Assembly (NCBI GenBank): GCA_963836735.1
Contig: CAWIKP010000033.1
Coordinates: 62,001 to 126,000 of the forward strand
Length of the DNA stretch: 64,000 nt
Direction: 5' to 3'
From: JACCXG01 sp963836735
GTDB taxonomy: Bacteria > Acidobacteriota > Vicinamibacteria > Vicinamibacterales > 2-12-FULL-66-21
The notes beneath the pieces were generated by a model that saw only the letters and a program-made list of their open reading frames with translations, made no database searches and was not told where the DNA came from. Shown here in pieces: positions 1-10,160 of this stretch (its first letter is position 1; every line of letters begins with the position of its first letter). The translations under genes were made by a program, and so were the position numbers.

Positions 1-1881
1 TCGTCGGCGTCACGCCGGAGCATTTCCAGGGGAGCGTCCTCGGACTCGACTTCGCGATGTTCGTGCCCGCCACGCTCGCGCCGAGACTTCTCAACGGTTC
101 CCAAGAGCTGGATACGCGCGAGAGCCGCAGCTATGCCGTGATGGGACGTCTGGCGCGCGGGGCGACCGTGGCCCAGGCGCAGGCCGAGCTCGATGGCGTG
201 GCGCGCGATCTCGCCCGGACCTATCCGGCGAGCAACGGCACGATGACGGCGGAGGTGCTGACCTACTGGCAGGCCGCCCGCGGGCCGCAGAAGATGATCA
301 CCGGCGCGCTCGCGGCGCTGCAGGGCATCATGCTCCTGGTTCTGATCGCCGTCTGCGCCAACACGGCGAACCTGATGCTCGCGCGTGCCAGCACGCGGCA
401 TCGGGAGGTCGGAGTTCGAATCGCGCTCGGGGCGGGCCGCCTGCGAATCATGACGGTTCTCCTCAGCGAGAACGTCCTGCTGGCGGCATGCGGCGGCGTT
501 CTGGGCGTGCTGCTCGCGCTGTGGGGCACGAACGCCATCCGGGCCGTGCCGTTCATCGGCACGTTTCCGATTCGCTTTCAGACGCACATCGATGTCACGG
601 GTCTGGCGGTGGCCGCGCGTGCTCGCGCTCGTGTGCGGGGTGCTGGTCGGCCTTGCGCCTGCGCTCCAGCTCGCCGGCGTGGACGCCCAGCAGGCATTTC
701 GTTCCGCGAGCCGCGGCGGATCGCGCAGCAGGCTCCGCAGCGCGTTGATGGCGGCGGAAGTCGCGCTGGCGCTGATGGTGCTGCTGGTCGCCGGCCTGTT
801 CTTCCGCAGCCTGATCGAAACGCGCGAGATCTCGACGGGCTTCCGCCGCTCCGGCGTGCTCCTGGCCTCCTACGACCTGAGCGGGCGCAACCCGAGCAAC
901 GCTGTCGCGCGCGATTTCGCGGATCGGCTCCTGGAACGGCTCCGCTCGGTGCCCGGCGCGCGCTCCGCCGCGATCGCGACACAGGTGCCGCTCGACATCC
1001 ACGGGCTGCCGCTTCGCCCGTTCGTGATCGAGGGCCGGGCAAGGCCGGACGGACAGCCCGATCGTGCGCTCAGCAACACGGTCACGCACGGCTATTTCGA
1101 GACGATGGGGATTCCGATCGTCCAGGGTTCGGACTTCGCCGAGCGCCCTGCGGAGGGACAGCGGCCGCAGGTGATCGTCAACGAGGAATTCGTCGGGCGA
1201 TTCCTGAGCGGAAGCGAACCAATCGGACGCACGGTGCAGAACCGCGATCGCGCGTATGTGATCTGCGGTGTCGTCCGGAACTCGCTCTACGAATCGTTCG
1301 ACGAGTCTCCCACGCCGATCGTGTATTTCTCCTTCCGCGATCGACCGGCGTGGTCCGGCGAGATTCACCTCCAGGGCGCCGATGGCTCGGAAACGCCGCT
1401 CGCGGCGGAGCTGCGCCGGGCGGTCCGGGATGTCGACCCGGCGCTTCCCGTCTACGACGTCCGCACGCTCGAGGAGCACGTCGAGAAGAACCTGTTCCTG
1501 CGCCGCATTCCCGCGCGCATGTTCGTGGTGCTGGGGCCGCTGCTGCTCGCGCTCGCCGCCATCGGCATCTACGCGGTGGTCGCCTACGCCGTGGCGCAGC
1601 GCACCACCGAGATCGGCGTCCGCATGGCGCTCGGGGCGACCGGGACGCGCGTCGTTGGGGAAGTCGTCATCGACACGCTCCGCGTCGTGGCCGGCGGCGC
1701 GGTGCTCGGCTGGCTGCTCGTCTTACTGGTTCAGATTCACCTCGCGCCTGGCCGTCCGCTTCCGCTGTCGGTCTTCGCCGGCGCGCCGTTCCTGCTGCTG
1801 CTCGTCTCGGCGCTGGCCTGCTGGCTCCCGGCCCAGCGCGCCTCGCAGGTCGATCCGATGGTTGCGCTACGTCATGACTAG
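1..1881 (+). CDS. ADOP-family (MacB/FtsX-like) permease, 5' partial, frameshifted
   Basis: This is the C-terminal two thirds of an acidobacterial duplicated orphan permease, a MacB/FtsX-type membrane protein with no ATPase partner beside it. The window opens inside the first periplasmic MacB_PCD domain (VGVTPEHFQG at bases 3-32). A first FtsX permease domain follows, with the family signature REVGVRIALGAGR near base 405, then a second periplasmic domain and a second FtsX domain with TEIGVRMALGATG near 1605. It ends in the usual VDPMVALRHD. The reading frame changes near base 600: upstream residues read in frame 3 and downstream ones in frame 1, with protein similarity continuing across. This fits a single-base indel. 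The true start lies outside the window. Substrate unknown; the family is thought to act in efflux or envelope export. Confidence 0.85.
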
Positions 1882-1959
1882 CAATCGCTCATCCCCTGCT
1901 CGCTCGTCCTGAGTCACCTGCCCGGCGTAAACGGCAGCGTTCACCTGCCTAAAGAGATC

Positions 1960-2286
1960 GCCACGGAGCCACGGAGCTCACGGGGACGCACGGAGGCAAC
2001 AAGCTAACTTGCTGGCTCCGTGGCGAAGCGGTGCTGGGATGCCCGGGCCGCGCTGCGCGCGGCGGCAAGGCGGGAGCGGGGCGGACAGAAGCCACGGTCC
2101 GTTCCGGCGGCTTGTGTCGCCCGTCCCCGCCTTCCCCGCCGGCCGGCACGGCCGGCGCCGGGCATGCGAGCATCGCGGTCCGCGAAGCAATCTCTTTCGG
2201 TGAATTCCCCCCCAAGCCCAGGACGCACCGAGCAAGCAGGCAGCGAGGGCTAGCGTGTTTCTCCGTGCGTCCCCGTGAACTCCGTG
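1960..2286. repeat. Inverted short-tandem-repeat element, CACGGAG class
   Basis: The left side carries copies of CACGGAG (around 1964-1995) and the right side the reverse complement CTCCGTG (around 2261-2286). Arms 1970-1995 and 2261-2286 are reverse complements over 26 bases with one mismatch. A nested perfect 11-base inverted repeat, GCCACGGAGCC at 1960-1970 and GGCTCCGTGGC at 2014-2024, lies inside. About 235 GC-rich bases separate the outer arms, and I see no credible gene there. The element sits between two same-strand genes. It has the same layout as the other inverted arrays in this window but a different unit sequence. Confidence 0.7.
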
Positions 2287-2386
2287 CCCCCGTGTTGTTC
2301 TTCGTGTCGGTGCCCGGTTCCGGAACCCGGACTCCCGAATCGAGCTACACTCTCCGCCTTACCCCACTCCCTGAGGAGGTTCGAGC

Positions 2387-5191
2387 GTGAGTGTTCGGTT
2401 CTCCGCGCTGTGTTTTCTGTCCCTTTCCCTGATCGCCACGTCCCTGGTACAGCCTGGCATGGCGCAATCCGCGCCCGCGGCGTCGCAGCCGGCGCCCGCG
2501 GCGATTCCGAAGATCCAGTTCGAGAAGTACACGCTCCCGAACGGCTTGCAGGTCATCCTTCACGTCGACCGCAAGCTGCCGCTCGTGCACGTCAACCAGT
2601 GGTTCAACGTGGGCTCGAAGAACGAGCGCGAAGGGCGGAGCGGCTTCGCCCATCTGTTCGAGCACATGATGTTCCAGGGGTCGAAGAACGCCGGCAAGGA
2701 GTACTTCACCTACGCCGAGGCCGCCGGGGCCAACGTCAGGGAAGGGGGCGTGAACGGCACGACGAACCAGGATCGGACCAACTACTTTGCCACGGTGCCG
2801 TCCGGGAACCTCGAGAACATCCTGTGGCTCGAGAGCGATCGGCTGCTGACGTTGCCGGAGGCGATGACCGATGCCAAGCTCGCCAACCAGAAAGACGTGG
2901 TCCGCAACGAACGGCGGCAAGGCCTCGAGAACACGCCTTACGGCCGGTGGTTCAAGCTGATCCCCGAAAACCTGTTTCCCTCGCGCCACCCTTACGCCAA
3001 CGACGTCATCGGCGTGCACGAGGACCTCGTGGCCGCGACGCTCGAGGATGTGCGCGATTTCTTCAGGACGTACTACACGCCCAACAACCTCTCGCTCGTC
3101 ATCGCGGGTGATTTCGACCCGGCAGAGGCCAAGCGCCTCGTCGAGAAATACTTCGGCACCATTCCGCCGGGACCGCCTCTGGATCGGCCGGCGAAAGGCA
3201 CACCCAGACTCGATGGGGAGCGGATCGTCGAGGTGAGGGATCGCGTCCCGCAGGAGCGGACCTATTTCGCGTGGCCCTCGCCGGCCTACTTCGCTCCCGG
3301 CGACGCCGAACTCGATCTGGTCGCGACGATTCTCAGCGACGGCCTGTCGGCGCGCTTGAACAAGGCGCTCGTCTACGATCGACAGCTCGCGTCAGACACG
3401 ACCGCCTTTCAATCGAGCCAACCCCTGACTGGCTTCTTCGCGCTGTGGGCAACCGCCAGGCCGGGCGCCGATCTGTCACAGGTCGAGGCCATCGTCACCG
3501 AAGAGATCGCGCGGCTGGCGAAGGACGGTCCGACGGAGGAGGAACTGAATCGCGCCAGGACCAAGTGGGAATTCAACTTCGTCACCGGTCTCGAGGGCAT
3601 CGGGGGCTTCGGCGGCAAGGCCGACATCCTGAATCAATACAACACGTTCCTGGGCAACCCGGGCATGTTCGAGGCGGATTTCGCGCGCTACCGCAACGCG
3701 ACGGCCGCCACCGTCAAGGCCACCGTCAACGAATACCTCAACACGCGGAACCGGCTGCTCGTGCGCTTCAGGCCCGAACAGTCGGGTCCTCCGTCGAAGC
3801 TGGCGGTCGATCGCACGAAGGAGCCACCGCTCGGGGCCGACCGGCCCTTCACCGCGCCGGACGTGAAGTCCGCGAAGCTGGACAACGGGATCGAGATATT
3901 CGTCGTCGAGCGCCCGGAACTGCCAAAGGTGTCGGTGTCGGTGGCGTCGCGCAGCGGCAGCATCAACGATCCGGCGGGCAAGGGTGGTCTCGCCAGCCTG
4001 ACGGCGCGCGTGATGCGGCGAGGAACGAAGACGAAGAGCGCGCTCGACGTCGACAACACGCTCGGCGATCTGGGCACCTCGCTGAGTTGGGGCGCCGGCC
4101 GTGAGAGCGCGCGACTCGGCCTCGAAGTTCTCAAGAGGAACGTGTCGCCGGCGATGGCGGTTCTCGCCGACGTCGTCCTGCAGCCGTCGTTCCCGGCAGC
4201 CGAGTTCGATCGCGAGAAGAAGCTGGCGCTCGATGGCCTCGGGCAGCAGGCGAACAATCCCACGGCAGTCGCGAACCGCGTCTCGTTCATGCTGGCCTTC
4301 GGCCTGGATCATCCTTACGGTCGGCCGCCCGGCGGCCTGCCTGGCACCGTCGGAGCCATCACTCGCGACGATCTGAGTCGCTTTCACCAGGCGCAGTGGA
4401 AGCCGGGCAGCTCCGCGCTCGTGTTCGTCGGCGACGTGACGCTTGCCGAGGCGACCGCGCTGGCGAAACAGCATTTCGGCGCCTGGTCGGGCGGCGCCGC
4501 GCCGGCGGTCACGGTTCCGCCGCCGCAGCCGGTCGGGCCCGGCAAGATCCATCTGATCGATCGACAGAACGCGGCGCAGACGGTGATCGCGCACGTGTTG
4601 CCCGCGCCGCCTCGGGCATCGCCGGAGTATGCGGCCGTGACGCTCGCCGACGCCGTCTACGGCGGCGGCGGGTTCGGGACCCGGCTCAATCTCAACCTTC
4701 GTGAGGACAAGGGGTATTCATACGGCGTCTTCTCCAATGCGTCGCTGCTCCGACATTCGGGCGCGATCGTCGCGTCGGGCGGCGTCCAGACCGACAAGAC
4801 CAGCGAGTCGGCCGCCGAGTTCATCAGCGAATTGAAGAACCTGGCCGGGGCGAAGCCGATTACGGACACCGAGCTCACCGCCGCGCGGCTCACGAAGATT
4901 CGGGGCTACGCGCAGCAGTTCGAATCGCTCAACCGCGTGTCCGGCCAGGTCATCAATCTGTGGGCGCTCGGGCTGCCGATGATCGAGCTGCAGCGCGAGC
5001 CTGAAAGCCTGCTCGGGGCTTCGCTCAGCGCCGTCAATGCCGCCGGTGCGAAATACGCGGCGCCGGCGGGGGCAACATTGCTGCTCGTCGGCGATCGCTC
5101 GAAGATCGAGGCGGGGCTGCGTCAGCTCAATGCCGGCGAAATCGTCCTGCTCGACGTCGAGGGGCGGCCGCGTGAAGTAGCGCGCGCCTGA
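2387..5191 (+). CDS. M16 family zinc metallopeptidase (pitrilysin/insulinase-like), exported
   Basis: A 934-residue two-module peptidase of the M16 family, which hydrolyses peptides inside a clam-shell chamber. The inverted zinc motif HLFEH is at residues 89-93, with downstream acidic residues (for example VVRNERR) able to supply the third ligand. The second, non-catalytic half begins near residue 490 and has the family's paired architecture. Residues 1-26 form a signal peptide (LCFLSLSLIATSL core, AQS cleavage region), so the enzyme is probably periplasmic. The start is GTG at 2387, chosen because GAGGAGG lies 7-12 bases upstream and the signal peptide begins there. The frame is intact. The gene stands alone between a repeat element and the sugar-acid operon. 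Confidence 0.92.
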   Translation: MSVRFSALCFLSLSLIATSLVQPGMAQSAPAASQPAPAAIPKIQFEKYTLPNGLQVILHVDRKLPLVHVNQWFNVGSKNEREGRSGFAHLFEHMMFQGSKNAGKEYFTYAEAAGANVREGGVNGTTNQDRTNYFATVPSGNLENILWLESDRLLTLPEAMTDAKLANQKDVVRNERRQGLENTPYGRWFKLIPENLFPSRHPYANDVIGVHEDLVAATLEDVRDFFRTYYTPNNLSLVIAGDFDPAEAKRLVEKYFGTIPPGPPLDRPAKGTPRLDGERIVEVRDRVPQERTYFAWPSPAYFAPGDAELDLVATILSDGLSARLNKALVYDRQLASDTTAFQSSQPLTGFFALWATARPGADLSQVEAIVTEEIARLAKDGPTEEELNRARTKWEFNFVTGLEGIGGFGGKADILNQYNTFLGNPGMFEADFARYRNATAATVKATVNEYLNTRNRLLVRFRPEQSGPPSKLAVDRTKEPPLGADRPFTAPDVKSAKLDNGIEIFVVERPELPKVSVSVASRSGSINDPAGKGGLASLTARVMRRGTKTKSALDVDNTLGDLGTSLSWGAGRESARLGLEVLKRNVSPAMAVLADVVLQPSFPAAEFDREKKLALDGLGQQANNPTAVANRVSFMLAFGLDHPYGRPPGGLPGTVGAITRDDLSRFHQAQWKPGSSALVFVGDVTLAEATALAKQHFGAWSGGAAPAVTVPPPQPVGPGKIHLIDRQNAAQTVIAHVLPAPPRASPEYAAVTLADAVYGGGGFGTRLNLNLREDKGYSYGVFSNASLLRHSGAIVASGGVQTDKTSESAAEFISELKNLAGAKPITDTELTAARLTKIRGYAQQFESLNRVSGQVINLWALGLPMIELQREPESLLGASLSAVNAAGAKYAAPAGATLLLVGDRSKIEAGLRQLNAGEIVLLDVEGRPREVARA

Positions 5192-5240
5192 AGTCGCGCG
5201 CGCCTTGACATGATCTACGAGCCCGCGTAGCGTTCGAACG

Positions 5241-6545
5241 ATGCACATGAAGCATCGGCGGACGCAGACGGGCGACACCGTGGTCGGCCACGGCGTGGCC
5301 GAAGGCTATCTCTCCACCGAGGAAATCGCGGGGCTGGCCCGGGAGGGGCTGGCCCGGCTTCCGCTCGACGGGCGGCGTGTCCTGGTGCTCATCCCGGACG
5401 GTACCCGGACGATGCCGATGCCGCTCATGTTCGAGACGCTCGAGCGTGAGCTCGGCGAGCGCGTGGCCGCGCTCGATTTTCTGGTGGCGCTCGGAACCCA
5501 CACGCCGATGAGCGACGCGCAGCTCACCCGGCATGTGGGTCACGCCGTGGTCGACGGCATGGCGGGCAGACGCCGGATCTTCAATCACAGGTGGGACGAT
5601 CCGGCCACCTTCGTCAAGCTGGGGGAAATCCCCTCCGACGCCGTGCGCGATCTCACCGGCGGGCGGCTCAATGAACCGGTGTCGGTGGCGCTGAACCGGC
5701 TCCTGGTCGAGTACGACCACGTTCTCATCTGCGGTCCGGTCTTCCCGCATGAGGTCGTCGGGTTCTCCGGCGGCACCAAGTATCTCTTTCCTGGAGTCGC
5801 CGCCGCCGACATCATCCACTTCACCCACTGGCTGGGCGCGCTGATCACGAGCTACGACGTGATCGGCACCATGGACACGCCGGTCCGCGCGGTGATCGAT
5901 CGTGCGGCCAGTCTCCTCTACACGCCGGTGTCGCTGCTGGCGCTGGTCGTGACCCACGACGGCGTTGCCGGGCTGTTCTGCGGCGATCCCCAGGACACCT
6001 GGCGCGAGGCGGCGACGCTCTCATCGCGCCGCCACGTGGTCTGGGTGGACAAGCCGTTCGAGCGCGTGCTGGCGATGATGCCGCCGATGTACGACGACCT
6101 GTGGACCGCGGCGAAAGGGATGTACAAGATCGAGCCGGCGGTGGCGGACGGCGGCGAGGTCGTGATCTACGCGCCACACGTGACCGAGGTCAGCTACGTC
6201 CACGGCAAGCTGCTCGATGAAGTCGGGTATCACTGCCGCGACTACTTCCTCGGGCAGTGGGAGCGGTTCAAGCACTATCCCGGCGGAATCCTGGCGCACT
6301 CGACGCATGTGCGCGGCCTGGGCAGCTACGACGCCTCGTGCGGGCTCGAAACGCCCCGCATCCGCGTGACGCTCGCCACCGGCATTCCGCGCGAGCGCTG
6401 CGAACGAATCAACCTCGGGTACATGGATCCGGCGACCGTCAATCCAGCCGAGTGGCAAGGGCGCACGGGCTGGCTCGTGGTCCCGCGCGCGGGTGAGATG
6501 CTTTACCGGGTCGGTCAGCCGCCGGCGTGGGGTGACACGGCATGA
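5241..6545 (+). CDS. LarA-like (lactate racemase/DUF2088 family) racemase or epimerase
   Basis: A 434-residue member of the nickel-pincer (NPN) lactate racemase family. The N-terminal motif VLVLIPDGTR (47-56), the GTH motif (H87) and the block PHEVVGFSGGTKYLFPG (169-185) match the regions that hold the catalytic and cofactor-linked His and Lys of LarA; here the candidates are H170 and K180. LarA itself acts on lactate, but homologues differ in substrate. The gene lies 24 bases ahead of 6-phosphogluconate dehydrogenase, which is overlapped by a PfkB kinase, so a hydroxy or sugar acid is a better guess than lactate. No larB, larC or larE is visible here, so cofactor synthesis would have to be encoded elsewhere. 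The start could be ATG 5241 or ATG 5247. Confidence 0.82.
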   Translation: MHMKHRRTQTGDTVVGHGVAEGYLSTEEIAGLAREGLARLPLDGRRVLVLIPDGTRTMPMPLMFETLERELGERVAALDFLVALGTHTPMSDAQLTRHVGHAVVDGMAGRRRIFNHRWDDPATFVKLGEIPSDAVRDLTGGRLNEPVSVALNRLLVEYDHVLICGPVFPHEVVGFSGGTKYLFPGVAAADIIHFTHWLGALITSYDVIGTMDTPVRAVIDRAASLLYTPVSLLALVVTHDGVAGLFCGDPQDTWREAATLSSRRHVVWVDKPFERVLAMMPPMYDDLWTAAKGMYKIEPAVADGGEVVIYAPHVTEVSYVHGKLLDEVGYHCRDYFLGQWERFKHYPGGILAHSTHVRGLGSYDASCGLETPRIRVTLATGIPRERCERINLGYMDPATVNPAEWQGRTGWLVVPRAGEMLYRVGQPPAWGDTA

Positions 6546-6569
6546 TCGAGTTGACGAGGGAGTAAGTAA

Positions 6570-8013
6570 ATGACCTACAAAATGGGCGTCGTCGGCCTCG
6601 GCGTGATGGGCGCCAGCCTCGCCCGCAATATCGAGAGCAAAGGCTTCCCGGTCGTCGGCTACGACCTCGATACCAAGAAGACGCAGGCGTTTCTCGACGG
6701 CCCGGCGAAGGGCAAGGCGATCGCCGGGGCCGACCGGCCCGAGCAGCTCATGGAGATGCTCGAGCGGCCGCGCCGCGTGTTGATGATGGTTCCGGCCGGC
6801 CCGCCGGTCGACAGCGTCATCGCGCACCTGAAGCCCCACATTCAGGAAGGGGACATCCTGATCGACGGCGGCAACTCGCTGTTCACCGATACGGATCGAC
6901 GCAGCGACGAGCTGGCCAAGGCGGGGTTCCGGTTCGTTGGCGCCGGGGTCTCGGGCGGAGAGGAAGGCGCGCTGCTGGGCCCGGCGATCATGCCGGGTGG
7001 TCCGCGTGAAGGGTGGGACGCGCTCGCGCCGATCTTCCGTGCGATCGCCGCGAAAGCCGAGGATGGCGAGCCCTGCGTGGACTACATGGGGCCGCGAGGC
7101 GCCGGCCACTACGTGAAGATGGTGCACAACGGCATCGAGTACGGCGACATGCAGCTCATCGCCGAGGTCTACGACCTGCTGCACCGCGGTGCCGGCCTGC
7201 CGGCGCGCGAGCTTGCCGACATCTTCGCCGAATGGAACGACGGCGAGCTCAAGTCCTACCTGATCGAAATCACCGCGACGATCTTCGAGCGGATCGACGA
7301 GGAGACCGGCAAGCCGCTCGTCGACGTGATTCTGGACGAGGCGCAGCAGAAGGGCACCGGCAAGTGGATGAGCCAGAATGCCTTCGACGTCGGCGCGCCC
7401 ATCCCGACGGTGAATGCCGCCGTCGAAGCCCGCATCCTGTCGGCGCTGAAGACCGAGCGGGTCGCGGCGAGCCGGGTGCTGCGCGGGCCGTCGCCGGAAG
7501 GCCGCGGCGATCGGGCACGGCTGATCGACGCCGCGCGGCAGGCGCTCTATGCCTGCAAGATCACCTCGTATGCGCAGGGCATGGCGATGCTGCGGATCGC
7601 GTCGAAGGAATACGGCTACGACATCGATCCGGGGTTGGTGGCGAAGATCTGGCGCGCCGGCTGCATCATCCGCGCGAGCCTGCTCGGCGATATCCGGCGC
7701 GCCTTCGAGCGCAATGCCGGCCTGGTGAACCTGCTGCTCGACGATGCGTTCCGCGACGCGATCGGGGAACGCCAGGACGGCTGGCGGTACGTGGTGCAGA
7801 CGCGCCGTCGGCCTCGGCATTCCGGTGCCGGCCATGGGAGCCTCGCTGGCCTACTACGATTCTTACCGGGCCGCCCGCCTGCCGGCCGACCTCACGCAGG
7901 CGCAACGCGATTTCTTCGGCGCTCACACCTACCGCCGCGTCGATCGCGACGGCGTGTTCCATACGAACTGGACGGGTGACGCCGTTGCCGTGCAGGGGAG
8001 CGACAAACACTGA
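6570..8013 (+). CDS. gnd: 6-phosphogluconate dehydrogenase, decarboxylating (frameshifted near 7802)
   Basis: Oxidises and decarboxylates 6-phosphogluconate to ribulose 5-phosphate using NAD(P). The N-terminal Rossmann loop is GLGVMGASLARN; the catalytic segment GAGHYVKMVHNGIEYGD lies near residues 175-191 and contains the conserved Lys and Asn. The C-terminal tail FGAHTYRR...FHTNWTG is typical of full-length Gnd (about 480 residues). The tail reads in another frame from about base 7802, where one surplus base after VVQT breaks the frame; restoring it gives the expected QTAVGLGIPVPAMGASLAYY. The start ATG has GAGGGAG upstream. The stop codon overlaps the start of the next gene (TGATG), indicating translational coupling. 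Confidence 0.93.
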
Positions 8014-9110
8014 TGGCCAACGATTCCGGTCCGCTCAAGGTGCCGCCCGAGGGAGCCCTCGATTTTCTCGCGCTCGGGGCGCTCATTCATCGCCTCGATC
8101 CGGGGGTGATCCCGTTCCGGAAGGCGCTGACGTGCTCGATTCACGTCAGCGGCGGCGAATTCAATACGGCGGCCAACCTCGCCGACTGCTTCGGGCTCAG
8201 AACCGGCGTGGCCAGCGCGATGGTGGAGTATCCGGTCGGCGAGCTCATCGCCGGTCGCGTCCGCTCGATGGGCGTCACGCCGTTCTACAAGATGTTCAAG
8301 CACGATGGCGTGCGCGGCCCGAACATGGCCACCGTCTACAGCGATCGCGGGTTCGGGGTCAGGGGTCCGGTCGTCTTCTACAACCGCTCCAACGAGGCCG
8401 CGGCCCAGCTCAAGCCCGGTGACTTCGACTGGGACAAGATCTTCGGCGCCGGCGTCCGGTGGTTCCACAGCGGCGGCATTTTCGCGTCGTTGTCGGAAAC
8501 GACGTCCGAGCTGATCATCGAAGGGATGGAGGCGGCGCACAAGCACGGCGCCGTCGTGTCCCTCGATCTCAACTATCGCGAGAAGCTGTGGGCCGCTGCC
8601 GGCGGTGCCGGGCGCGCCGTATCCACGCTGGCCCGGATCGTCGAGCACGTCGACGTCCTGGTGGGCAACGAAGAGGATCTCCAGAAAGGCCTCGGCATCG
8701 CCGGCCCGGAAGTCACCGTGAAGTCATCGTCCGCGCTCGATCACAGCACGTTCTCCGGGATGATGGAGGGGGTTGTCAAACGCTTCCCGCGCATAAAGGT
8801 CGTCGCCACCACGTTGCGGCACGTACACTCGACGAACCGGCACTCCTGGAGCGCAGTGGCGTCGATCGACGGCCGGATCCACGTGGCGCCGACCTGCGAC
8901 CTCGACGTCTACGACCGCGTCGGCGGCGGCGACGGGTTCGCCTCGGGCCTGTTCTACGGCCTGCTCACCGGCGAGCCTCCCGAGGAGTGCGTGAAGCTCG
9001 GATGGGCGCACGGCGCAATGATCACCGCATTTCCCGGTGACACGACCATGGCGACGCTCGAACAGGTGAGGGCGTTCGCCAAGGGAGGATCGGCGAGGAT
9101 TCAACGATAG
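8013..9110 (+). CDS. PfkB family carbohydrate kinase (2-keto-3-deoxygluconate kinase-like)
   Basis: A 365-residue ribokinase/PfkB-fold sugar kinase. The C-terminal signature YDRVGGGDGFASG (about residues 300-312) contains the catalytic Asp and the anion-hole glycines. The N-terminal half has the substrate-binding GGEFNTAANLA stretch. Sequence type and context point to an acidic sugar such as 2-keto-3-deoxygluconate, but substrate cannot be read from the sequence. Its ATG overlaps the gnd stop, so it belongs to the larA-like/gnd operon. It is followed by a pair of palindromes that may end the transcript. Confidence 0.88.
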   Translation: MANDSGPLKVPPEGALDFLALGALIHRLDPGVIPFRKALTCSIHVSGGEFNTAANLADCFGLRTGVASAMVEYPVGELIAGRVRSMGVTPFYKMFKHDGVRGPNMATVYSDRGFGVRGPVVFYNRSNEAAAQLKPGDFDWDKIFGAGVRWFHSGGIFASLSETTSELIIEGMEAAHKHGAVVSLDLNYREKLWAAAGGAGRAVSTLARIVEHVDVLVGNEEDLQKGLGIAGPEVTVKSSSALDHSTFSGMMEGVVKRFPRIKVVATTLRHVHSTNRHSWSAVASIDGRIHVAPTCDLDVYDRVGGGDGFASGLFYGLLTGEPPEECVKLGWAHGAMITAFPGDTTMATLEQVRAFAKGGSARIQR

Positions 9111-9115
9111 TGGGT

Positions 9116-9215
9116 CTTCCGCCTAAAGGCGGAAGCCACCCGCCCTCGGCGCTGCGGCGAGGCAGGCAAGAGCTCCAAAGAGATTCCTCTGGTAGCTTCC
9201 GCCTTTAGGCGGAAG
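9116..9215. repeat. Paired 20-base palindromes (REP doublet-like)
   Basis: Two hairpins, CTTCCGCCTAAAGGCGGAAG at 9116-9135 and CTTCCGCCTTTAGGCGGAAG at 9196-9215, lie 60 bases apart. Each is a near-perfect palindrome (only the central AAA/TTT varies) and the second is the exact reverse complement of the first. This is the layout of a REP doublet or REPIN. It fills the gap between the kinase and the PIG-L gene and could also end transcription on either strand. I see no RAYT transposase in the window. Confidence 0.75.
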
Positions 9216-9248
9216 ATTCGGACAACAATCAGCCTTTCGGGGAGACCA

Positions 9249-10148
9249 ATGTCACGACTGACCTGCGTGATTCTGATCTTCGTCGCTGTCCTGGCCGCGC
9301 ATCCGGTGACCCAGGCGACTCAAGCCCCCGGGCGCCCCTTGCGCATCATCGCGTTCGGCGCGCATCCAGACGATGCGGAGCTCAAGGCGAGCGGGGTGGC
9401 CGCCATGTGGGCGGCGGCCGGCCACAAGGTGAAGTTCGTGGCGATGACCAACGGCGACGTCGGGCACTTCGAGCAGGCCGGCGGCCCGCTGGCGAAGCGG
9501 CGGAAGGCGGAAGTGGCCGAGTGCGCGAAGATTCTCGGCATCGAGAACGAAGTCCTCGACATCCACGACGGCGAACTGGTCCCGTCCCTCGAAAACCGGC
9601 AGAAGGTCGCCCGCCTGATCCGCGAATGGCAGGCGGACATCGTGATGGGGCACCGGCCGTACGACTACCACCCGGACCACCGCTACACCGGCGTCCTGCT
9701 GAACGACACGGCCGTGGTCGTGGTCGCGCCGTTCTTCGTGCCCGACACGCCGCCGACGCCGCGTAACCCGGTGTACATGAACTATTCCGACGCGTTCCAG
9801 GACCCGAAGCCGTTCACGCCGACGATCGTTGTCGGGATCGACGCGCAGGCGGACAAGAAGTGGAAGTGCATCCAGGCGATGCCGTCGCAGTTCGGCGACA
9901 AGGACTCGTGGCAGGGGCGCACGCTGCCCAACGTGCCGCAGGACGATCGCGAACGGCAGTCGTACCTGCTCGAGATCGTCAAGAAGCGCGGTATCGCCGT
10001 TGCCGAGCAGTATCGCGAACGCCTGATTGCTCTCTACGGGGCCGAGCGCGGCAAGAAGATTCAGTACGCCGAAGCGTTCGAGCTGAATCAATACGGCCGG
10101 CAGGCCTCGCTCGACGAGCTGAAGCAGATGTTCCCCGGGATCCAGTAG
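9249..10148 (+). CDS. PIG-L/LmbE family deacetylase, exported
   Basis: A 299-residue zinc-dependent N-deacetylase of the PIG-L (LmbE) family, which removes acetyl groups from N-acetylglucosaminyl or related amide substrates. The AHPDD metal and catalytic motif is at residues 38-42 and the second metal-binding segment YHPDHR near residue 141. A signal peptide (about residues 1-24, ending THP/VTQA) suggests export. A purine-rich site GGGGAG precedes the ATG. The gene is intact and appears monocistronic after the paired palindromes. The actual substrate is unknown. Confidence 0.88.
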   Translation: MSRLTCVILIFVAVLAAHPVTQATQAPGRPLRIIAFGAHPDDAELKASGVAAMWAAAGHKVKFVAMTNGDVGHFEQAGGPLAKRRKAEVAECAKILGIENEVLDIHDGELVPSLENRQKVARLIREWQADIVMGHRPYDYHPDHRYTGVLLNDTAVVVVAPFFVPDTPPTPRNPVYMNYSDAFQDPKPFTPTIVVGIDAQADKKWKCIQAMPSQFGDKDSWQGRTLPNVPQDDRERQSYLLEIVKKRGIAVAEQYRERLIALYGAERGKKIQYAEAFELNQYGRQASLDELKQMFPGIQ

Positions 10149-10160
10149 TCTCCACGGCCG

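Noticed and set aside
2009..2386. Several short open frames inside the CACGGAG element
   Set aside because: All are Arg/Pro-rich, overlap in several registers and lack start signals.
6021..7835. A 604-codon open frame on the minus strand across the LarA-like and gnd genes
   Set aside because: It is antisense to two recognisable enzymes, rich in Arg/His/Asp as expected for high-GC shadow frames, and has no domain.
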